A stretch of DNA of 64,000 nt from Turritopsis dohrnii (lineage: Eukaryota; Cnidaria; Hydrozoa; Anthoathecata; Oceaniidae). The position numbers and the translations under genes were made by a program. Below are positions 33,349 through 44,900 of the stretch, piece by piece; position 1 is the stretch's first letter, and each line of letters begins with the position of its first letter. The stretch lies in assembly GCA_027922465.2 (NCBI GenBank), contig BQMF02000470.1:1-64000 (forward strand), in the 5' to 3' direction. The notes below the pieces were generated by a model that was not told the DNA's origin, ran no database searches, and worked only from the letters and a program-made list of their open reading frames with translations.

Positions 33349-34400
33349 TTTTGCGATGCTATATGCTACCATGGTGAGATTAATGTTATTTTATTCCTAA
33401 TTTAGTCTTAAGTCTTCTTAAATGTCTTCCTTTTTGCCTGCCCTGCATATCTTTTACATTAAAAATGTTATCTTACAGGGTGAAGATAATGTTGCTTGCC
33501 CTAGCTGGAAAAAATACAAGTAAATATTGGATGTCTTCTCAGGCTTGTTTATTAACTATATCTTCTGAAACCCCAATAAAATAAAAACTTTATGCATTTT
33601 CAGAAATGTGCAAGATGTTCCCATTGAGACCATCAAAGAAATGATGGATAATCTAAACAGTCAAATTTTATGTATATTTACTGGGAAGGTATAGTCCAGC
33701 ATTGAGTAACTTCAATTCCAGATTGTTAACCTTAGTTCCTAAAAACTATTTATATCATTTTCTTTATTAGACGTATTGTGAACGATATCAGCGATACAAG
33801 GCAGGTGGTAAACAGAAAGGTAACTCACTTAAATCTTCACTATATAGTAAAAAAGTGTTTCGTCTAAATTGCAGCTTAATTCGGCATAGGGAGGTTAAGA
33901 GTTGTTGACGTATGCTCCCCTTATACAGAAGAACAGGAAAGTACAATCATGGTTAAAATCCTGGAAATTTTTGATCCCGCTGAGCGGAGGAAGGTAGAAT
34001 AGTTTATTTTTACTTACTGAAATTTCAATTTGCTTCGTGCTTTACGATCGAAACAGCTCTTGTAGTATCGGACTTCTTTTTCTCGTTTGGTGGGACGGAC
34101 TCTTTTTTTACATTCAGAAGATAAGGTATTCCTCGGAAGCAAATTGATGTTTTGTCTACGTTGAACTGTTTCTTTTTAGTATTTTGACTACGTTTTCAAA
34201 GTATTATTTCCGAAAAGTACGGTGTTATTGTATTGCTTATATGCCAATGTTAGCCATTCCGAGGTACCATTTGGTTTATTTGCAATTCTTTTGAAACCCA
34301 TTATTATTAAAAATTATTAATACTTTTTGTTACTTTTTGTTACAGGCCAGCAGATACTTACAGCAGGTATGGCAAAGACCTGAGAGTGAAGACGAAGAAG
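33349..34400 (+). CDS. Gene B: six small middle exons
   Basis: Exons 33349-33373, 33479-33519, 33604-33688, 33771-33819, 33929-33993 and 34346-34400 join in frame. They include SFAMLYATM, GEDNVACPSWKKYK, NVQDVPIETIKEMMDNLNSQ, TYCERYQRYKAGGKQK, EEQESTIMVKILEIFDPAER and ASRYLQQVWQRPESEDEE. No named domain is recognised. Conservation of borders and phases with copy A shows that these were real exons when the duplication happened. Confidence 0.6.
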
Positions 34401-34471
34401 GTAAAGCTTTCACTTTCAGTATTCCCGATTGGTAGATTGCCCAGCGAATTTCAGTCTTATATTATTTATAG

Positions 34472-34926
34472 TTGCATCTGAAGAAGCATTGGAAGCGGAA
34501 CTTAAGGAAATATTAAATATTAAAGACGTTGAATGGAAAGATGGAGAGAAAGAACAATTTATGGCAGATAACGAGGAACGGAACGTTGAGGTTGCTATAG
34601 TAGATGACGTGGAACGGAACAATGAGGTTGCTATGGTAGTTGGTGTGGAACAGAACGATGAACTTCCTATAGTAGATTACGCGGTACGGAACATTGAGGT
34701 TGCTATAGTAGATGACGTTGAGTGGAACAATGAGGTTGTTAAGGCAGTTGGCGCGGAGCAGAATGATGAACTGGTAGGTAACGTGGAACGGAACGTTGAG
34801 GCTGGTATGGTAGTTAATAAGGATCGGAATGATAAGCTTGCTTTGATAGATAACGCGGAATGGAATGCTGACGTTGCTATGGTATATGACACAGAAAGGA
34901 ACGCCCATGTGGAGTTCAATTCAAAT
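34472..34926 (+). CDS. Gene B: acidic 12-residue repeat exon
   Basis: After VASEEALEAELKEILNIKDV the exon consists of about ten tandem 12-residue units of the type E-R-N-x-E-V-A-x-V-x-D-x (for example VERNNEVAMVVG), ending at the donor GTGAGT. At DNA level this is a 36-base minisatellite. Copy A has fewer units. Such acidic repeats often form flexible or coiled linkers. The exon joins in phase 0 to 35143-35198 (TFPDNNLTIHKEQYVKRKA). Confidence 0.65.
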
Positions 34927-34971
34927 GTGAGTGTCACTTTATTATTGTATCAAACTTTCCGTAAAGGTAAC

Positions 34972-35043
34972 GGATCGAGTGGGGATTGAACCCACGACCT
35001 CTCGTTTGCCGGGCGATTGCTCTACCGACTGCGCTATCGATCC
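34972..35043 (-). tRNA. tRNA-like sequence in an intron of gene B, probably a pseudogene
   Basis: The 72-base sequence has a perfect 7-bp acceptor stem (GGATCGA/TCGATCC), a perfect T stem (GTGGG/CCCAC) with loop TTCAATC, a D arm with GCGCAGTCGGTAGAGC, and a standard AGGTC variable loop. The anticodon arm is poor: two of five pairs mismatch, and position 33 is C instead of T. The anticodon would be GGC (Ala) by position. It is antisense within the intron 34927-35142 and absent from copy A, so it arrived after the duplication or was lost from A. Confidence 0.5.
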
Positions 35044-35275
35044 GATGACATTACATTACATCTTTATTATTATATTTGCAATTCCGTATAACAAAGGGAT
35101 ACATTAGCTACTTGTTATTTTTTCTCGTTAATTTCATTCCAGACCTTTCCAGATAATAACCTGACCATTCATAAAGAGCAATACGTTAAGCGAAAAGCGT
35201 AAGTTTTCAATGTGGAGATTACTTATCTGTGTAAACCTTTTTTGTGTATTTTCATTTGTTCATCCAACATTTTAG

Positions 35276-37279
35276 CCCTTCCCGTCACGGCAGACAGTGT
35301 CCTGTGTCTGTCTGTAAGCAGATTGTCCAAAATTTGCCAAGGCATTTGATGCTAAAACATAAATGGACGAAGGCAAGCTGTGGTGCTGTTATGGGACAGT
35401 TCTCCTTAAGAAAACAATCGCAACCAAAGGTTAAAACGCCAAAAAAGGGAAATCAAAAAGACTATCACTTTGCACGGATTTGCCCTGTCAAAGGCTGTTA
35501 CAAAGTATTGAAAAGATTGCCAAGGCATCTTCTAGTACATCATAAGCTACCTCGGAATGCGGACTATTACAAACTACTAAAAGAAGCACAAATGTTTAAT
35601 ACCAGCATTCTTCCAGAGACAATTACAAAATCTCCTCGATCGTTATTCTCGAATGCCAAAAAACATTCTTCAACTACAGTAAAGATACCCACTACACCTA
35701 ATTCATCAGAGCCAGTTACGAATTCTCCGCGATTGTTATTCTCAGAAGCCAATAAAGATTCTTCAACTACAAAAAACATACCCACTACACCTAATTCATC
35801 AGAGCCAGTTACGAATTCTCTGCGATTGTTGTTCTCGAAAGCCAATAAAGATTCATCAACTACAAGAAAGATACCCACTACACCTACTTCATCACTCAAC
35901 AAATATTATGAAAGTGACGATGAGGATCCGTTTTCGGAAGATGAGGATTCAAAAGACGCAGAATTGCCACGGGATGTGAAAGTTGTTTTGAATGGCTTCG
36001 TAAGATACCTACAAAGCCCAGATGGTGGCAACAGAGTATCTTGCGTTCAACTCAGTGATGATGTAAAACGCATATATTTGGTTTTAAGCAAAAACCAACC
36101 TTTTTCAATGTTTTTCGATATCAAGCAATTCCGTGATAACTATTTAATAGAATATTGCAAATTTCGCAATAGTTTACCGGGAACCTTAAAAAAGTACCTG
36201 TTATCTGTTGATATCTTCTGCGAATATCTCATTACCGAAAAAGTTGGGATCAGGGATGTGTCTTCTGCCCAAATACTAGATTTGAAGTTAAAACTTAACG
36301 GGTGGAAGAAAAGCTATCAAAAAATGGATCGGAAACGGAAATGGGAGAGAGATATTGACGATTTTTCCATGTTGGTCACCCTGGAACAAGTCCAAGCATA
36401 TGAAAAAAGTGATCATGCTGTTAAAGCGAAAGATTTATTTGCGATACTTAAAAGGAGTAATGTCAATGTTACGCAAACACAGTATTGTCAGATGAGAGAC
36501 CATTTGTTTTCGGCGATCCATTTTGCTAATGGTCATCGATCAGGAGTATCGGCAAACGTTTTGGTTTCGGAGTTTCATGCCGCAAGAAAAGTAGGTGGTG
36601 TTTATGAAATTTTCGTTAAAAACCATAAGACCTCACACGCATATGGTCCTGCCGCGATAACTTTAAATGAGGAGGAATATGGCTGGCTCAACATATTCGT
36701 CACGAAAGTTCGACCTCAGATAAACTCGAACAGTCCAAACGTGTTCTTGTCTTGGACTGGATCTTCTATGGATCCGGGTCAAATCAGTCTAAGAATTCAC
36801 CAACTTTGGGTCAAGGGTGGAATATTTGAGAAGACGCCTGTGAAGAACTTGACCTGCAATATTATAAGAAAATAAACAAGCACAGGCATACGAGATAAAG
36901 GTCTAGGCTTTAATCAGGAAGTTGCAGACTTAATGGGACACAGTTTGGAGACAGCAGAGTCGCATTATTTCATTAGAAGAAAGCAACAAACAGCAGCTAA
37001 AGGTGCCGAAATCGTTCGGAAATACTTTCGGACTGTTCCCGAACCTCCAACTGATTTTGTAGTCACCAAAGACTTGACTACCTCATCCCCAAAGCATTTG
37101 TGGACTATTAGTGACATCACTCAACTGAAGGGAATATTTTCCGAAGAAATAGAAAGGAATCATGTGTCTATGGCAGATGTTAGAGAGAAATTTAATGAAT
37201 GCTCAAAGTTTTTCGGAACTAGTGAGAAACAGATATATGATAAATATGAAGTTTGATGCGTTACTCTCCTAAGTGCAAA
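35276..37279 (+). pseudogene. Gene B: C2H2 fingers, tyrosine recombinase, SANT-like domain
   Basis: The exon opens with PSRHGRQC and two C2H2 fingers (CPVSVCKQIVQNLPRHLMLK; CPVKGCYKVLKRLPRHLLVH). Three copies of a 31-residue Ser/Thr/Pro-rich repeat (35626-35890) and an acidic patch follow. The recombinase has an N-terminal SAM-like helical part (KKYLLSVDIFCEYLI), then the catalytic set: Arg in HRSG (36537), Lys in NHKTS (36627), Arg in NIIRK (36867), His in MGHS (36939) and Tyr in SHYF (36966). The usual first His of H-x-x-R is Asn. Such enzymes cut and rejoin DNA through a 3'-phosphotyrosine. TAA at 36873 cuts the protein before the last two residues. Copy A lacks this stop. The SANT-like region is WTISDITQLKGIFSEEIERN, and a lost base near 37246 breaks its end. 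Eukaryotic relatives are Crypton-like transposons and genes descended from them. Confidence 0.85.
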
Positions 37280-37638
37280 GTAAGTCTTATCCTAGAATAG
37301 AGGTTTATAAGTCCCAGTTTATTTACCTGCTTAAGAGTATTGGTATCCCCAAATTCTTCAAATGATCTTTTTCTCAATTTCGTTCGTTCAAATGGTTTTC
37401 AATGGTCTCACCTTTTTTGTAAATGTTAATTTTTAGAGACAATTACCAACATTACCAAGACCAGTGTCTAGCTGCACAGCTACTTTAGTAAGTGTGATGA
37501 ATTCTTCCCCTGATATTGTGATCCGCTTACTTGTTTTGACATTTCCATATTTTCAGTAATGCAGCGCATTGTTCTGTGCCATGAACAACATTCTGACTAA
37601 TGATTCTTTCGTATTACTTTTCGTATTTGACTTTTTAG

Positions 37639-37848
37639 CAGAATTTTTGCCCTTCACCGGAAACAAGAAGAAGACTTTTTTCCCGTAAAGAGATAGAGAT
37701 ATTGAAGAAAAAGTGCAAGGCAATTATTGATGGTGGTCCGTTGAACGAACAAAGGATTCGCACTGCATTAGATGGAGACTTGTCCCAGTATAGCTTTTCG
37801 CAGTTAAGGACGAGATTAGATTATGAACGAAAATTGAAAAGGAAATAG
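37639..37848 (+). CDS. Gene B: terminal exon
   Basis: Follows a CTTTTTAG acceptor and reads QNFCPSPETRRRLFSRKEIE, then a helical basic module with QRIRTALDGDLSQYSFSQLR, ending KLKRK and TAG at 37846. It resembles a second divergent SANT/Myb-like DNA-binding module. Copy A lacks the first part of this exon and its acceptor. Confidence 0.65.
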   Translation, partial: QNFCPSPETRRRLFSRKEIEILKKKCKAIIDGGPLNEQRIRTALDGDLSQYSFSQLRTRLDYERKLKRK

Positions 37849-37874
37849 TAGAAAGCAGTAGAGTAGAACAAGTC

Positions 37875-37880
37875 AATAAA
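37875..37880 (+). terminator. Polyadenylation signal of gene B
   Basis: AATAAA 27 bases after the stop codon, conserved at the matching place in copy A (13244-13249). A GT/T-rich tract follows. Confidence 0.6.
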
Positions 37881-38241
37881 GTTTGGATTATGTTGTTAGA
37901 CTTTGTTAGTTGGTTTTTTCTTGTTTTTCTTTCGAAGTTGCAAATAGTGATTATAGGTTGACCTTGGATAGTTTCGATTCGTCTACATTTGAGTAGAACT
38001 GTGATTCATTAAACAACAAAAGAGTTTATTCAGTCACGTCTGAGTATCAGTAAATGAACTTCTGTTCCATTAAATTTCCTGGATAGATATTCTAACAAAA
38101 GCACGTTCTTTAGGAAAGAAACTCCCAACACGACACTCAACCACGTTTTTAAATACTATGAGAAGATTTTTATATTAGGTTGTATACAATGGGACCTATT
38201 GCTTGCTCTTCCAACAAGGTAGAAGTGTATGATTGTATTTT

Positions 38242-40234
38242 GTTTCAATACCCGGCCATTTACTTTGCTTTTACTACCTAAATTGTTCGCAAACTTAGAT
38301 AAACATGGTTACAACCTCTGGATTGAGCAAAAAGACGGTAGTTGAACTTTCATTATGCTGACATGGAATACTCTGAGTCCCCTTTTATTCGAGCAAATAA
38401 TTTCGGCTTATTGTGTGTCAATACATTAATACCCAATTCTGTCTGTTAGTCGCACGAAATGGGAACTCTTAGTTGGGAAGTGGCTTTACGCATTAAGCTT
38501 GAAAAACAGTAAACTATTGGGAAAAAGACACTATACCCAGATATCATTACTCTAAGATCTAAGGATGGTCATTGCAAATGAGTAATTTAAGGGCCCAAAT
38601 CTCGTAATCTAAAAGGAATTACTGACGTCTCTTGGGGTCAACGGGTAAGACCACGTACTGGACTAAATTGTTGGTGTTAGACTAAATTCATGGAACTGAT
38701 TGAATGCCCAAAATGCCTTTGATCCACTTTAATTTTTGACAAAAACCTCCTTACAACTCTTCACATTTCTCAAAACATATATGGCAAGTACTTTCAAATT
38801 CATTTGAAATGACAATTTCATCTTAACAACTCTTTTTACAGAAACTTTTGAGCAAGTATACACAGTTAGCATGAAATATAATGAAATGAATATAGAATAC
38901 TAAATGACTTATTTTGTGAATTCGAAGGGCATCTCACAAAGGAATACAAATAACCAGTTAAATTGGTTAAATTAACGTTCGAAAACAGTGGTTCGTCAAC
39001 AATAGGTGGGGGTTGTGCTTTGTCTCAATGTATTTAATGTTTCCCGGGGGAATTAAATCAGAAGTTTCACAAAAGTTGAATAACGAAAATCAATAGATTA
39101 TTCCAGACTTTTTTGAACTGGCCTCGTACTAAGTAATCAGCTGTTGTTTTAATACATTAGAGCCAACTAAAAGTGAATTGAAAAGGTAAACTATGGGCTA
39201 TTAAGGAATTTGCAATACGTCATCGAAATGGATCAGAAAGTTAAGCATTGGTTATCCCTTTACGAGGATTATGTTTATAAAATGTTTGGTGCCCCGGATA
39301 AACTGCATTTACAACTTATACGGACTCCTTTGTAAGGTGTAACGTACAGCCAAACCAGCTTTATCCATAGACGAAATATTCAGCGTGAAACAGATATAGA
39401 CCTTTCCCGAATTTCTGTTGAAACACCGTGTTAATGCCTTGTTATGAAGATTTGCCTCTATATTATGTTTTTTATTGTTTTACTAATTACATCTATTGCT
39501 TAGTAATCTTCACTTATTATTTCTATTCCGCAGTGGGATAATTAAAGGCAATTAAAATCTTTAAAACGAGGTCATACTTTAGGCCATCTTTAATGTTTAT
39601 TCTCTCCACGTAATCAATATTTGAACCATTTGATTAGGTTTCGGAAAATTTCGTGTCGGAAAAAATTTACCAACGGACTCCTTAATAAAAGCTACGCGAA
39701 AAGAGAGTGTAAAATGTATCCTTCAACCATTTATTACCGCGGCAGATTTGGACAATTTGCCGTAAGTTCGGCCAAATAGTTTGAGATGTCCCGCGGGAGT
39801 TTTGAGACTAGTTTTGAAATATCCTGTTGGACATTTTCACTCAAAATGTCCAGGTGGGAGTTTGAAAAGTTTCGGCAAAGTGGTACAAAAGCATCCGAAC
39901 ATCCAAACCAGCGGCCGAGAACAAAAATGTTACTCTCTCATGACTTAATTTTTACAGACCATTTAGAATTTTTGAAGAATCAACAAACCTCTTAGTCGTA
40001 AAATTCCTGCAGCAGGTCCTGATGTCATCTGGCCGGGTGTTTCAAAGATCTTGCAGGACAAAGGAGGCTGGAATTTTACATACGCCCAGTCGGACATTTT
40101 GAGGGAAAATGTTCGGAGCCGGGTGGTTCAAGACCAGTTTCAAAACTTTCAGTTCAATTTACCTTTCCAGGAAAATTGCACAATTTCATCGAACGGCAAT
40201 CCTCAAGCATACATAATTGCTTTATGAATTATCT
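38242..40234. other. Unannotated stretch
   Basis: Unique to this locus after the duplicated block. AT-rich, with no convincing exon or element end seen. Short frames at 39786 and 40176 have no recognisable domain; the second runs into the MITE. Confidence 0.35.
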
Positions 40235-40494
40235 CAACTTCGTTCCCAGGTCTTCTTCGAAACGAAAGAAAGCCCTGGCACAGGCCGATAAAAAATCACT
40301 CAGCGGTCTTTTTAGGGCCCCCGTGCTTCAAAAACAAATGGCGAGTTATAATGGAGATGTCAGGCGTTTGTTTTCAAGAATTCAATTTGCATTGGAAAAA
40401 AATGATTTAAATTCATCAGCCAATCAGATTTTATAATGGACCAGCCTGTGCCAGGGCTTTCCTTCGTTTCAAAAAAGCCCTGGGAACGAGGTTG
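40235..40494. mobile_element. Fold-back MITE with 10-bp target duplication
   Basis: 260 bp. The first ~60 bases (CAACTTCGTTCCCAGG to GCCCTGGCACAGGC) are repeated inverted at the right end with few mismatches (CCTGGGAACGAGGTTG at the border). The target duplication TGAATTATCT is exact at 40225-40234 and 40495-40504. A 9-10 bp duplication is typical of Mutator-like elements, so a MULE-type MITE is likely. CCTCGTTCCCAGG-like ends are, from memory, common in cnidarian genomes. Confidence 0.88.
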
Positions 40495-40504
40495 TGAATT
40501 ATCT

Positions 40505-41900
40505 GTTATTTAGGAATGGCGGATGTCACAGGGAAAGTCAACATAGTCCTTTCTAACATTATGGTTTTTCGACTTTTTGAATAGTAAGCACAATGAATAT
40601 CCGTATCAGATTCTTCATCCCTTACATTAGAAAAGGAAATCCAAAATAATTGGAATCAAAACACCGATCAAAGAAAGCGTTTAACAACCTCGAACTCAAA
40701 ATCTTTTCCCTTTTCGATATACGGATCTGCATATTGGAAAGGCAAGAGGACCCTGGGTTGCAGTTTGTTCCAGATCTAGGTCATGTCAATAAACATTTGA
40801 AATTCCCTTAAGTTAAATACTAAGACTTAACAGTGGTTTCAGAACATTCGGAAAACAATATCGATCTTAGGAGTAGATACCATCATATTTCAATCACAAC
40901 CCTGACTAAATTTTCCTAGGCTTTATAAGTAAGATTATTGCAGTTTGTTGTTTTACAGTTTGGTTAAAGAATGCATGCTATGTCTTAACAAGGCTATTAA
41001 TAAAACATTGACGCAATCAATGTAATCGTACATATTTGGATGATAGCATAATATCAAGCGCATATCGTTTTATCCACTCTCTATTATGTTGGTTCAATTT
41101 GGAACTTACACTAGATTTTCAGGATAATGTACGTGACCATTTATATGGATTTCAGGCTCGGATCCAACACTAGTGCAGTTGTTGAGCCGTGACATGGCAA
41201 AGCAAGCTTGTAATGGTATATGGGATATATATAAATATAAAACACTTTTCCAAGCCGGTTGATCGTTCACCCGTTAGATCGTTTTCTACGGGCAGTTTTC
41301 TATTTCACGTTGATTTTGGCTTCATCATATATATAATACGCAGTGTGCATAACACTTTTATCTTAAAGAGTGATATATATTTTTTTTTCGGTCATTTTTT
41401 TATACATTTGACGTAAAGCGACGCAGAGGCGACGTTAGTTTTTTTCGGGAAACCCTTGTATTAACAAGAAAATACTACGGAAAAAAATGCTCTAGATCCA
41501 GTCTCCCAGGTAAAAATTATTTACAAAACGGTTTCTCTTCCACGATTTTTTTTTGTTTTTGTCATGAACGCAGCGATTTGTTGTTTTACGAAATTCAACC
41601 TTAAAAGGTTTTTATGCGGGATAAGTATCCTTGATAATTTACAAAACACATATATTTCATTAAATTTAAAAGCCAGTAAGGTGAAGACCAGTGAAAAAAC
41701 ATCGTGGTTAAACTCCCATGATAATAATCTCCACTAGTAAAATTATCCAAACTTATTTCTTCGGCGTCTTATAATCTGATCGGAAATTACTTTCCAGATT
41801 TTCACCGATCAAATTATTTTCCCTTATTTCCATCATTAAATTCATCACAGAACAGAACATTCATGACTTTCTGACATTGCATGTGCAAGACAGACTAAAC
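40505..41900. other. Unannotated stretch
   Basis: No gene, RNA or repeat recognised. The LINE 3' tail begins at 41901 on the far side. Confidence 0.35.
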
Positions 41901-44900
41901 ATTATTATTATTATTATTATTGAATATTTACCCAGGATAAAAACTTCAGTAATATGTACAATATTTACAATATATACAAATACTGTTATCAATGTTTGTC
42001 CTGCATAGTATTCAAAACAAAAAATAAAAAATAGATGTAATATATATAAAAGGTGGAATATGTTTATTTGTTTAAAGGAATAATAAAGATAAAAAAACAA
42101 CTTAAAGCATTGCATACGAAATAGCGCCAGCAGGAAAGCCAGAGATAGGGTGGGTGCTATTATGGAATGCTTTAAATTTGGTTATTAAAATCGGCCTAAC
42201 GAGTCACTACGATCACATAGTGACTTAAAGTTCTTAATATCGTGCTCTTTTCTGAAATTCAACGGCAGCTCATTATAAATTTTAGCTCCTAGAAAATAAA
42301 AAGATTTCCGAGCAGCCTCAAGTCTTACTTTTGGTAAACGTAATAAAGTACCAGTGTTTCGAGTTGTGCGATTTGATTCAAACAGTTCAAAATAGTTTCT
42401 GAAATTTTCATTTACGTCATCATGAATGCACCGGTGGACAAATACCGCCGTCATTTTCAACTTCAATGTTTCGATGGGAGCGGGAGCAACATGGGTAGTA
42501 CGTGTGGAGATTATTCTGCACGCTCTTTCGTCTATTGAAGCCAATTTACGTTTTTGAGTGTCAGTGAGCGAAAAACAGATCGAAGGACAGTATGTTAATA
42601 TCGGTACCACCAGAGATACATACAGCGTCAACGCTGCCTTGGTGGTAAGGAATGGTCGAAATCTTGACATAAGTCTCAATCTGCTGGATGCCTTTTTGTA
42701 AGATTTTTCAAAGTGACTTGTTAGTAGCAGAGTCTGATCCAGGACAATACCCAGGTATTTGTACTCTTTGGTTTCAGTGACATTTTTGTTGTGAAAGGAT
42801 ACATGATTGAGATTGTTGTTTTTCAGTTTTTGACGTGTCCCAAACAACATACATTCTGTTTTCCCCTTTTTGACATTTGGGATTAATTGGTTTCGATTCA
42901 GCCAACTGGAGATGTAGGAAAGGTCTTCATTCAGGTAATGCTCGATTTGTTCCTTTTGCTTTGATGAGACAAATATCACTGTGTCGTCAGCGTATGTTAG
43001 TATTTTACAGTTCTTAACACATTCGTGGATTCCATTAAAATGAATCAGGAACAAAAGGGGACCCAGCAGGGAACCCTGAGGTACGCCACAGTACACAGGC
43101 TCAGGATGGGAAAGTTCATTGTCAAATTTTACGCACTGCATTCTCCCAAACAGGTAATTGGTAAACCATTCATTTGGGGTGTCTCTGATACCATACTGAT
43201 TGAGTTTGGAGATGAGTGAACCATGGCTAACGGTGTCGAACGCCTTACATAAATCGATGTAAACTACGCCCGTCAATTCACCGTCATCCATAGCTTTTCT
43301 GATGTGGTCGACAAGTAATACTGCAGCGTGTTCGGTGGAACGAGTTGGTCTGAAGCCAAACTGATACAATGAAAGCAGTTTATTTGACTCAAGGTATGTG
43401 ATCAACTGAGAGTGGACACATTTTTCTAATATCTTGGATATAACTGGCAGGATTGATATTGGACGGTAGTTTTCGACTTTGTTCGAGTCTCCAGATTTGA
43501 ATATCGGTGATATGCGAGCAATTTTAAAGTCACTAGGTACGATGCCAGAAGAAAGTGATGAGTTTATAAGATGTGTTAGTGGTCTTTTGATGACATCTCT
43601 GACATCTATCAAATATCTTGCAGGTATGTTATCTAATCCGGTTGCTTTTTTGCGTTTCAGGTTTTTCAGATGCCGATCAACCAGACTTACAGATACTTTC
43701 TTAAAAACAAACTTTGGAAAATTCGAATACTTGTCCTTAGTTGCGTCACTCCATATATAGTTCGTAATTAAAGGAGAAATGGTTTTCCGAAGGGACTGAG
43801 CAATCGTAGAAAAGTACTCACAGAAGTGTTTGGCAATTGTAGGCTTTTCGGTAGTTCTTATGCCATCAATAACGAAAGACTCAGAGGAGCTTGAGACATC
43901 CTTCGTTGGAAAAATTCGTTTGAGTGACTTCCAGAATTTGTCAGAATTTTTTGAGTTTCTTTCGAGAAGTAGTCTATGGAAGTTACGTTTAGCGGACTTT
44001 ATCAGGTTGTTAATAGAGTTTCTCATGGTACGGTATAGAGTCCAGTCCTCAGCTTTCTTAGATTTACGAGCCTTGCGGAGGAGTGTATCTCGCTTATTCA
44101 TTTTTGTTTTTAAGGATCTGTCTAACCATTCGCAGGGTTTTCCTCTGACTTTTTTCTCGATGAAAGGAGCATGGCGATCTAAAATATTTATTAGCGTTGA
44201 TTTCATAAAGTTCCATAAAGTCTCAGGATCATCACATTGATAAAACGGTTGCCAATTAACGTTTTGTAGCTCGTTGATAACAGTGGCAGTATCATAATTT
44301 CTGTAATTTCTACATTTTATGGTTTTTGAAAGAAATTTTAGTTGATTTATTTTCCGTACACAACCAATCATTTCGTGATCACTGAGGTCTGTAGGGATGG
44401 TACCTTCATTGTTGATATTAATTGGTTTATTCGCGTAGATTACATCAATTAGCGTTTGCGAACGATCGGTAATTCGTGTTGCAGATTTAATGAGCTGTTT
44501 ATATCCATGCAACTCAAAGATACGTTTCAGTTCTTTATGATCATTTTTAACGAGATAATTACAGTTTGTATCTCCCAGGATAATTACCTCTTTTTCAAGC
44601 AGAGCTATTTTTGAAAGCATTTCATCAATTAATATATCAAAGTTTCTGTGTAAATGTTTTGATCCATCGGGGGGTCGGTATAAGGACCCTACAAGGAAGC
44701 TTTTAGTTTGTGGTGGAGAAATTTCAATCCATAAACACTCTATTTCGGGATTTTCCAAATCTTTTCTTCTCGTGCAAGAGATTCCTTGTTTGATATAGAT
44801 ACCCACGCCTCCTCCTGCACCTGAACCTCTGTATTTTTGTTCATATGTGTAACCCGGAATTTGTAGAAATGACAATGGAGTGTCTGTTGTTGTGAAAGTT

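Larger units (their letters stand above)
28524..37848 (+). pseudogene. Composite gene copy B: SET, DBF4-type zinc finger, C2H2, tyrosine recombinase, SANT
   Basis: At least 20 candidate exons on the plus strand have GT/AG borders, and from 30625 on their phases agree. The order is an unknown N-terminal part, KMT5A-like SET (30625-31938), a linker of small exons, a DBF4-type motif-M-like segment and CCHH finger (32666-33178), six small exons, a 12-residue acidic repeat (34472-34926), and one large exon (35276-37279) with two C2H2 fingers, a tyrosine recombinase and a SANT-like module. The terminal exon is 37639-37848, and AATAAA follows at 37875. Damage: in-frame TAG at 29816 in the N-terminal part, TAA at 36873 inside the recombinase between its Lys and second Arg-His-Tyr region, and a one-base loss near 37246. 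It is probably no longer made whole. An intron-bearing tyrosine-recombinase transposon or a domesticated derivative is inferred; recombinase genes linked to SET domains may exist elsewhere, but I cannot check. Confidence 0.78.
32665..38241 (+). repeat. Segmental duplication, partner of 5150-13618
   Basis: Exons, introns and about 390 bases of 3' flank match copy A. See the copy A entries for the breakpoints. Confidence 0.9.

Noticed and set aside
34416..34937. Minus-strand frames rich in Ser, Thr and Phe over the acidic repeat
   Set aside because: Antisense of the 36-base coding repeat; the plus frame continues neighbouring exons and matches copy A.
35276..37279. Bacterial or phage contamination as the source of the tyrosine recombinase
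   Set aside because: It has eukaryotic introns, C2H2 fingers and a polyadenylation signal, and two copies with shared intron structure.
43025..44240. Plus-strand open frames of 64-136 codons opposite the 45-kb LINE
   Set aside because: They are antisense shadows of the LINE frame with no domain.
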